DNA from: Chryseobacterium pennae
GTDB taxonomy: Bacteria > Bacteroidota > Bacteroidia > Flavobacteriales > Weeksellaceae
Assembly: GCF_003385515.1 (NCBI RefSeq)
Contig: NZ_QNVT01000025.1
Span: forward strand, 1-64,000
Direction: 5' to 3'
DNA: 64,000 nucleotides
Within the stretch, counting starts at the first letter, position 1; each line of letters begins with the position of its first letter. Below, in pieces: positions 59,103-64,000 of the stretch. A program made the translations under genes and the position numbers. The notes below the pieces were generated by a model that was not told the origin of the DNA, searched no databases, and saw only the letters and a list, made by a program, of their open reading frames with translations.

Positions 59103-59139
59103 AAAATAAGACTTCTTTGAGTCAGGGAAGTCTTATTTT
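59103..59139 (-). terminator. Terminator after the second M1 peptidase gene
   Basis: The 13-bp stem AAAATAAGACTTC/GAAGTCTTATTTT with an 11-nt loop lies 45 nt past the stop codon. Confidence 0.8.
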
Positions 59140-59183
59140 ATATCATGATAATGTTAAATTATCTCCTACAGCAGAAAAACAGG

Positions 59184-61382
59184 TTATTCTTTATTGAACT
59201 TATGTTCTCTTCCCCCATCTTCAAGGGTCATCGTCTTTTTGTCTTTGCTGAAAATAATAGTAACATTTGCCTGCTCAAAAATAAATTTATTATCTCCTGA
59301 GTATTCTAAAGGAAATTCAGGCTGCCCTCCTGGTTTTCCGTAAAGCTGGCCATTCTTTTCAATAAATGTAATTTTAAATTGAGATTCTTTAGTTCCGTAG
59401 ATTCCGGTGAAATCCTTGGCATTGATCTTATCAATAGGTTTCGCATCTGCAAGTCCCAAAGAATTATTTTTCATGTTAACATCAGGAATCTTAGAATCCG
59501 GATCCAGTTTTACTACCTCTATTTCTTTATTAGAATCTACTTTGAATTTCCATTCTTTATTTCTCTTCCAAACTTCAACAGGTATCTTTATATTTCTGGA
59601 TGTTCCATCTTTGAATTTTAGCTGAACAATCGTAGGCATTGGTAACTGTCCAAGGTTTTCAACCGTAATCTGAACTCCGTTTTTAAAATCTCCATTAATA
59701 TATTTCACTTCTTTAACCGCCTGATCAATTTTCCATTTATTAAAAAACCATCCTCTCCAGAACCAATTCAGCTCTTCTCCAGAAACATTTTCCATCGTAT
59801 GGAAGAAATCCCAGGGTGTAGGATGTTTGAAGGCCCAGCGATCAATATAAGTTCTGAGTGCTTTATCAAATTTTTCAGGTCCCAGAATTGTTTCTCTTAA
59901 AATAGACATCCCGACACCCGGTTTGTAATAAGCCAATGCCCCAATATTTGCTTCTTTCATATTATCAGGACCTACCATAACCGGCTCCAGATTATCACTC
60001 ATCAGATAACTTCCGGCTCTCGCCATATCCTGTTTTTTATAATACTCTCCTTTGTTGAAAGCCTCTGTTGAAAGCTCATTGATAAAAGTATTAAAACCTT
60101 CATCCATCCATGCAAATAACCTTTCATTAGATCCAACTATCATCGGAAACCAGTTATGCCCGAATTCATGATCCGTCACCCCCCAAAGATCTTCTCCTTT
60201 GGAATCCATATGACAGAAAACAATTCCCGGATATTCCATCCCACCTTCATTGCCTGCAACGTTGGTAGCTGCCGGATAGGTATATCCATACCATTTATTT
60301 GAATAGTGTTCTATTGCTGCTTTGGTGTATTCTGTAGATCTCCCCCAAGCTTTGTCCCCTGCACTTTCAGCCGGATAAGCAGAGATGGCCAATGATTTTT
60401 TGCCATTGGGAAGATTTATTTTTGCTGCATCCAGAATAAATCCGGCAGATGATGCCCACGCAAAATCCCTTGCCTGATCAATTTTAAATTTCCAGGTTTT
60501 TGTTCCTGCATTCTTGTTTTTTCCAATTTCAGTTTCAGGGCGGATCATTACTGTTTTATCACTCTTTCTGGCCTGATCCCACCGGCTGATTTCGTCTTTA
60601 CTGTATACTTCTTTTTCGTTCAGCAATTCTCCGGATGCAACTACATAATGATTAGCTGGCACTGTGATATTAGCAGTAATATTTCCGTACTCCAAAAAGA
60701 ATTCAGAAGCTCCTACATAAGGCAACGTGTTCCATCCCATTACATCATCATAGACACACATTCTCGGATACCATTGTGCCATGGTAAATATCTTACCATT
60801 CTTTGTATTCTGTATCCCCATTCTGTCTGAACCATATTCTGGAGAAATAAAGGAATAATCGATGGTGATTTTTGCAATTCCACCTTTAGATTTTAATTCT
60901 TTAGGCAAGTCAATCTGCATTCTTGTATCTGTAATTGTGTATTTCACTTCTTTACCATCAAGCTTTACAGTTTTAATAGTATACCCTCCATCAAATGTTT
61001 CTCCATGAGCTCCATTTCTGCTTCCAGACAGGGGCACCACAGCATTGCCCCGGGAATCTTTTGCAAATAAATTCTGATCTAGCTGTAACCAAAGAAAACT
61101 TAGCTGATCAGGACTATTATTTGTATACGTGATTTCAGCAGTTCCTGCAATCTCTTTTTTATCCTCATTCAGACTTACATTTAAATGATAATCTGCTGAG
61201 TTCTGCCAATAGGCATGTCCCGGTTGCCCACTCGCAGAGCGGGTTTCCGTACCAGTCTGTGGGTAGAAGAATGGCTTAAATGCTTCTACGTAATCATATT
61301 TGGATGTCTCCTGTGCATATACAGATCCTGTAAAAAGGAAGGCAGCAACAGTAGAAATCAGTACCGGAAATTTACAATTCAT
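59184..61382 (-). CDS. M1 family metallopeptidase, exported
   Basis: A 732-residue protein with a signal peptide (to SVYAQ). The zinc motif is H405-E-F-G-H409 with the downstream Glu in DEGFNTFINEL; NEGGMEYPG corresponds to the GxMEN exopeptidase motif. It is about 110 residues longer than the M1 protein at 50775, mostly a C-terminal beta-rich domain (FTGIYGTKESQFKITFIEKN). Likely a periplasmic aminopeptidase. It is transcribed alone. Confidence 0.92.
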   Translation of the reverse strand: MNCKFPVLISTVAAFLFTGSVYAQETSKYDYVEAFKPFFYPQTGTETRSASGQPGHAYWQNSADYHLNVSLNEDKKEIAGTAEITYTNNSPDQLSFLWLQLDQNLFAKDSRGNAVVPLSGSRNGAHGETFDGGYTIKTVKLDGKEVKYTITDTRMQIDLPKELKSKGGIAKITIDYSFISPEYGSDRMGIQNTKNGKIFTMAQWYPRMCVYDDVMGWNTLPYVGASEFFLEYGNITANITVPANHYVVASGELLNEKEVYSKDEISRWDQARKSDKTVMIRPETEIGKNKNAGTKTWKFKIDQARDFAWASSAGFILDAAKINLPNGKKSLAISAYPAESAGDKAWGRSTEYTKAAIEHYSNKWYGYTYPAATNVAGNEGGMEYPGIVFCHMDSKGEDLWGVTDHEFGHNWFPMIVGSNERLFAWMDEGFNTFINELSTEAFNKGEYYKKQDMARAGSYLMSDNLEPVMVGPDNMKEANIGALAYYKPGVGMSILRETILGPEKFDKALRTYIDRWAFKHPTPWDFFHTMENVSGEELNWFWRGWFFNKWKIDQAVKEVKYINGDFKNGVQITVENLGQLPMPTIVQLKFKDGTSRNIKIPVEVWKRNKEWKFKVDSNKEIEVVKLDPDSKIPDVNMKNNSLGLADAKPIDKINAKDFTGIYGTKESQFKITFIEKNGQLYGKPGGQPEFPLEYSGDNKFIFEQANVTIIFSKDKKTMTLEDGGREHKFNKE

Positions 61383-61403
61383 TTGAAAAAGTTTATCTAT
61401 AGG

Positions 61404-61439
61404 TAAAAAAAACTCCCGGAATTGTTACAAATCCGGGAG
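61404..61439 (-). terminator. Terminator after the dienoyl-CoA reductase gene
   Basis: CTCCCGGA pairs with TCCGGGAG around an 11-nt loop, followed by a run of T residues on the minus strand. Confidence 0.9.
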
Positions 61440-61458
61440 CTTTTTTATAAAAATTTAA

Positions 61459-62340
61459 TTAATTAGATTTTTTTGCTTTAATCATAGCTTCCAATGCATC
61501 CCACATTTCACCCGGAATTGCCTCAAGCATATTGAACTCGCCTGCACCCTGCAGCCACTCGCCACCATCAATTGTTACCACTTCACCATTCATATATGCT
61601 GAATAATCTGAAACCAGATAAGCTGCAAGATTAGCCAACTCCTGATGTTCTCCCACTCTTCTTAACGGAACTTTTTTCTTCATATCAAATTTTTCCTGAA
61701 GATCTCCCGGAAGAAGCCTGTCCCAAGCTCCTTTGGTAGGGAAAGGTCCCGGAGCAATCGCATTGAAACGAATTCCATATTTAGCCCACTCTACAGCCAG
61801 TGATCGGGTCATAGCCAAAACACCTGCTTTTGCACAGGCAGAAGGTACCACATAAGCAGAGCCTGTCCAGGCATATGTTGTAACAATATTCAGCACAGTT
61901 CCTGGTGTTTTGGACTCTATCCAGTGCTTTCCTACAGAAAGTGTACAGTTTTTAGTTCCTTTTAAAACAATATCCAAAATAGAATCAAAAGCGGAATGAG
62001 TCAGTTTTTCTGTTGGAGAAATAAAATTTCCTGCTGCATTATTTAACAGAATATCAATCTTACCGAATTCCTTAAGCGTAGCTTCTTTCATCGCTTCCAC
62101 CTCATCCCAGTTTCTCACATCACAAGATACACAAAGAACTTTACCTCCTGTTTCTTCTTCCAGTTCCTTAGCTGTAGCCTGTAGCTTTTCCAGATTTCTG
62201 GAAGTGATCACCACATGAGCTCCCAGTTCAAGAAAATATTTGGTCATTGCTTTTCCAAGCCCGCTTCCGCCTCCGGTTACAATCGCTACTTTATCTTTAA
62301 GTGCACCTTCGCGCAACATTGGTTGTGTATATAGACTCAT
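61459..62340 (-). CDS. SDR oxidoreductase, 2,4-dienoyl-CoA reductase-like
   Basis: A 293-residue protein from the ATG at 62340 (MSLYTQPMLREGALKDK). The cofactor motif TGGGSGLGKAM and NNAAGNF are typical SDR. The usual Tyr-x3-Lys is replaced by S-A-C-A-K (VVPSACAKAGV), the form seen in mitochondrial-type 2,4-dienoyl-CoA reductase, as is FNAIAPGPFPTKGA. It is expected to reduce double bonds in beta-oxidation of unsaturated acyl-CoA. Confidence 0.9.
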   Translation of the reverse strand: MSLYTQPMLREGALKDKVAIVTGGGSGLGKAMTKYFLELGAHVVITSRNLEKLQATAKELEEETGGKVLCVSCDVRNWDEVEAMKEATLKEFGKIDILLNNAAGNFISPTEKLTHSAFDSILDIVLKGTKNCTLSVGKHWIESKTPGTVLNIVTTYAWTGSAYVVPSACAKAGVLAMTRSLAVEWAKYGIRFNAIAPGPFPTKGAWDRLLPGDLQEKFDMKKKVPLRRVGEHQELANLAAYLVSDYSAYMNGEVVTIDGGEWLQGAGEFNMLEAIPGEMWDALEAMIKAKKSN

Positions 62341-62460
62341 AAAATATTTTTTCTTAAAAATAATAAATATTGACATGCAATCCCTTAAAATAGATTGATA
62401 AATGATGCTACAAATAATTATTCTTTATATCAATAAAAAAATACATCAAATACTCCAAAA

Positions 62461-62498
62461 GAAAATAGCCTGATAAAACTACCAGGCTATTTTTTATT
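62461..62498. terminator. Hairpin terminator after the DUF1573 gene
   Basis: AAATAGCCTG pairs with CAGGCTATTT around a 10-nt loop, with T-rich flanks on both strands. Confidence 0.82.
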
Positions 62499-62513
62499 TT
62501 TCCAAACAAGCTA

Positions 62514-62924
62514 TTAAGAAGCAACTACACCTTTGAATGAAAGTGTTTTAGGAGTCTTACTCTCACTTGTAGTAACATTTACAGTTTTCATAAATGGACC
62601 AGCTGCAGCCGCATTATAGCTAGCTTCTACAAAGCCTTTTTTCCCTGGCTGGATAGGAGTTTTTGTATAATCAGCTGTAGTACATCCGCATGAAGGGGCC
62701 ACATTTTGTATAATGATTGGTTTTGAACTTGTATTGGTAAATTCAAATCTGATCAATTTTGGTTTTCCCTGAGGAATATTTCCTACATCTATAGATTCTG
62801 ATTTCCATTTAATAGCATCTGCAACCATTTTTACAATGGATGGAGCATCTGCAGTAAGTACGTTAGCATAAAAAGGTGAGAATGCTAAAACAGCCAAAAG
62901 AGCGGTAATTTTTAATTTTTTCAT
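62514..62924 (-). CDS. DUF1573 domain exported protein
   Basis: A 136-residue protein with signal peptide. The ASPM-SPD-2-Hydin-like beta domain signature is present: IRFEFTNTSSKPIII, SCGCTTADYTKTPIQPGKKG and a final strand. DUF1573 proteins are frequent in Bacteroidetes envelopes; function unknown. The gene is divergent from the kinase at 63085, with TTGTTAA boxes between them. Confidence 0.92.
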   Translation of the reverse strand: MKKLKITALLAVLAFSPFYANVLTADAPSIVKMVADAIKWKSESIDVGNIPQGKPKLIRFEFTNTSSKPIIIQNVAPSCGCTTADYTKTPIQPGKKGFVEASYNAAAAGPFMKTVNVTTSESKTPKTLSFKGVVAS

Positions 62925-63000
62925 GAGTATAAATTTTATTATTTAGGAATGGGTTATCTTTTTTCGATGTAACAAATGTAAAACAGACTATGATTATAAC

Positions 63001-63039
63001 TTGTTAACTGCTGTCAAACATTTGTTAACAAGTTGTTAA
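63001..63039. promoter_or_regulatory. TTGTTAA boxes upstream of the second kinase
   Basis: TTGTTAA occurs at 63001, 63022 and 63033, i.e. 21 and 11 bp apart, on the same face of the helix. The region lies 77 nt upstream of the DUF1573 ATG and 46 nt upstream of the kinase ATG. The form resembles an OmpR-type operator, and the words resemble the GTTAATG boxes at 55201 and 56185. Confidence 0.6.
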
Positions 63040-63084
63040 TGATAAATGATAAATAGATATTTTTGGATAATATTGTTTCAGGAA

Positions 63085-64000
63085 ATGAAAATAAAAAAAC
63101 TCAATATCATCATAACGCTGGGGTTCATAGCTATTATCGGAATTTTAATAGCTCAACTAATGTGGACCCGCCAGGCTTATAATCTTGAGGATAAAAAGTT
63201 TAATCAAAAAGTAAATATTGCCTTAATGGAAGTTGCAGAGAAATTATCCGAAGGCAAAACTTCCTATACTGAAAACCCTGTACAGAATATCGCCAATGAT
63301 TATTACGTAGTCAATATTAACAATGAATTTCATCCCATAGTTCTTGAATATTATCTGAAAACAGAATTTACCCGTTTCCAGATCAATACGGATTACGCAT
63401 ATGCATTATATAACTGCCATAGTGATAAAATGGTGTACGGAAAGTTTATGACTACCCATCAGGAAAGTCCAAGTAACAAAGTGATTAATTTCCCCAAACA
63501 CAAAAACCTTACCTATTATTTTTCCATCCGGTTTCCTGATAAAACAACTTATCTTATCAGTTCATTAAGATTCTGGTATCTTCTCACGTTTGCCCTTATT
63601 ATTATTCTTTTGGTGTATGTGTATTCTATCTATACCATTATTCAGCAAAAGAAATTTTCAGAACTCCAACGGGATTTCATCAACAATATGACCCATGAGT
63701 TTAAAACGCCTTTGTCTTCAATACTTTTAGCTTCAGAAGCACTCAACAAGCAGGATCTTGTACAGGAAAACTCCAAACTGCAGACTTACACATCCATTAT
63801 TATCAATCAAAGCCACAAGCTTAATAATCATATTGAAAAAATATTGAATATTGCAAAGAACGATGCTTCCGGATTATTATTAAAACCTCAAAAAATCCTG
63901 CTCCTTCCTTTTATTCAGGAAATTGCAGACACCATACAGCACAAAAATGCAGACCTCAGCATCGAGATAGATATTGAAAACACAACTTCAATAATGGCTG
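63085..64000 (+). CDS. Sensor histidine kinase, cut by the window edge
   Basis: 305 residues are visible; the rest lies beyond 64000. Membrane helix at about 6-25, a periplasmic domain of about 125 residues, a second helix (about 160-180, FALIIILLVYVYSIY), then the HisKA box with His204 (NMTHEFKTPLSSILLA). Similar in layout to the kinase at 56250. No ATPase domain is in view yet; the partner regulator is probably downstream. Confidence 0.9.
   Translation, partial: MKIKKLNIIITLGFIAIIGILIAQLMWTRQAYNLEDKKFNQKVNIALMEVAEKLSEGKTSYTENPVQNIANDYYVVNINNEFHPIVLEYYLKTEFTRFQINTDYAYALYNCHSDKMVYGKFMTTHQESPSNKVINFPKHKNLTYYFSIRFPDKTTYLISSLRFWYLLTFALIIILLVYVYSIYTIIQQKKFSELQRDFINNMTHEFKTPLSSILLASEALNKQDLVQENSKLQTYTSIIINQSHKLNNHIEKILNIAKNDASGLLLKPQKILLLPFIQEIADTIQHKNADLSIEIDIENTTSIMA

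Noticed and set aside
61459..62340. Inactive SDR because the catalytic Tyr is missing
   Set aside because: 2,4-dienoyl-CoA reductases naturally lack Tyr at this place; other motifs are intact.

Overview
The window looks like a chromosomal segment of a Chryseobacterium-type flavobacterium (Weeksellaceae). It is AT-rich, and most genes lack a clear Shine-Dalgarno sequence. Several proteins carry type IX secretion C-termini, and GLPGLI, PID-CTERM-like and DUF1573 proteins are present. Where promoters can be read they follow the Bacteroidetes pattern (TTTG near -33, TAnnTTTG near -7). No prophage, IS element or CRISPR array is visible. The lineage is inferred from gene content and style, not from a marker gene.

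Layout. 0-11 kb: a tRNA-Met, a TlpA-like thioredoxin, a T9SS surface protein paired with a small PID-CTERM-like peptide, clpX, a HIT protein and greA. Then come a lipoprotein with a decayed Rieske motif, dtd, a secreted subtilisin-like protease and two lipoproteins. 11-17 kb: a minus-strand membrane-protein block (DUF1361, DUF4173-like, a Coq4-like protein between two paralogous small membrane proteins, a metallophosphoesterase), then a winged-helix regulator operon. Identical palindromes precede both halves. 17-25 kb: an enoyl-CoA hydratase-family gene, a tail-collar protein with a T9SS protein, an operon of DUF4241, a SMUG2-like uracil-DNA glycosylase and a helicase with a membrane segment, and an unlisted cysteine-rich peptide gene.

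25-40 kb: a complete-looking phenylacetate operon on the minus strand, paaK-E-A-B-C-(hydrolase)-D-G-H-(unknown)-I-J-Y-(esterase)-Z, with a TetR regulator upstream and a palindromic operator on its promoter. Phenylacetate is activated by PaaK, epoxidised by PaaABCE(D), isomerised by PaaG, ring-opened by PaaZ, and beta-oxidised by PaaH, PaaJ and an enoyl-CoA hydratase that is not in the cluster. Every non-trivial gap in this operon is filled by a hairpin of imperfect inverted word-repeats, two of them carrying a second element in the loop. This is the most unusual structural signal in the window.

40-50 kb: clpB, a second six-cysteine leader peptide, a NarL-type two-component operon, and two tandem M43 metalloprotease lipoproteins with duplicated promoters. 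50-64 kb: a PAP2 phosphatase with a barrel-like C-terminus, an M1 peptidase, an outer-membrane receptor, a GLPGLI protein, and an OmpR-type two-component system with 11-bp-spaced GTTAATG direct repeats upstream of itself and its neighbours. Then follow an endonuclease/exonuclease/phosphatase-family protein, a second M1 peptidase, a dienoyl-CoA reductase, a DUF1573 protein, and a sensor kinase cut by the right edge.
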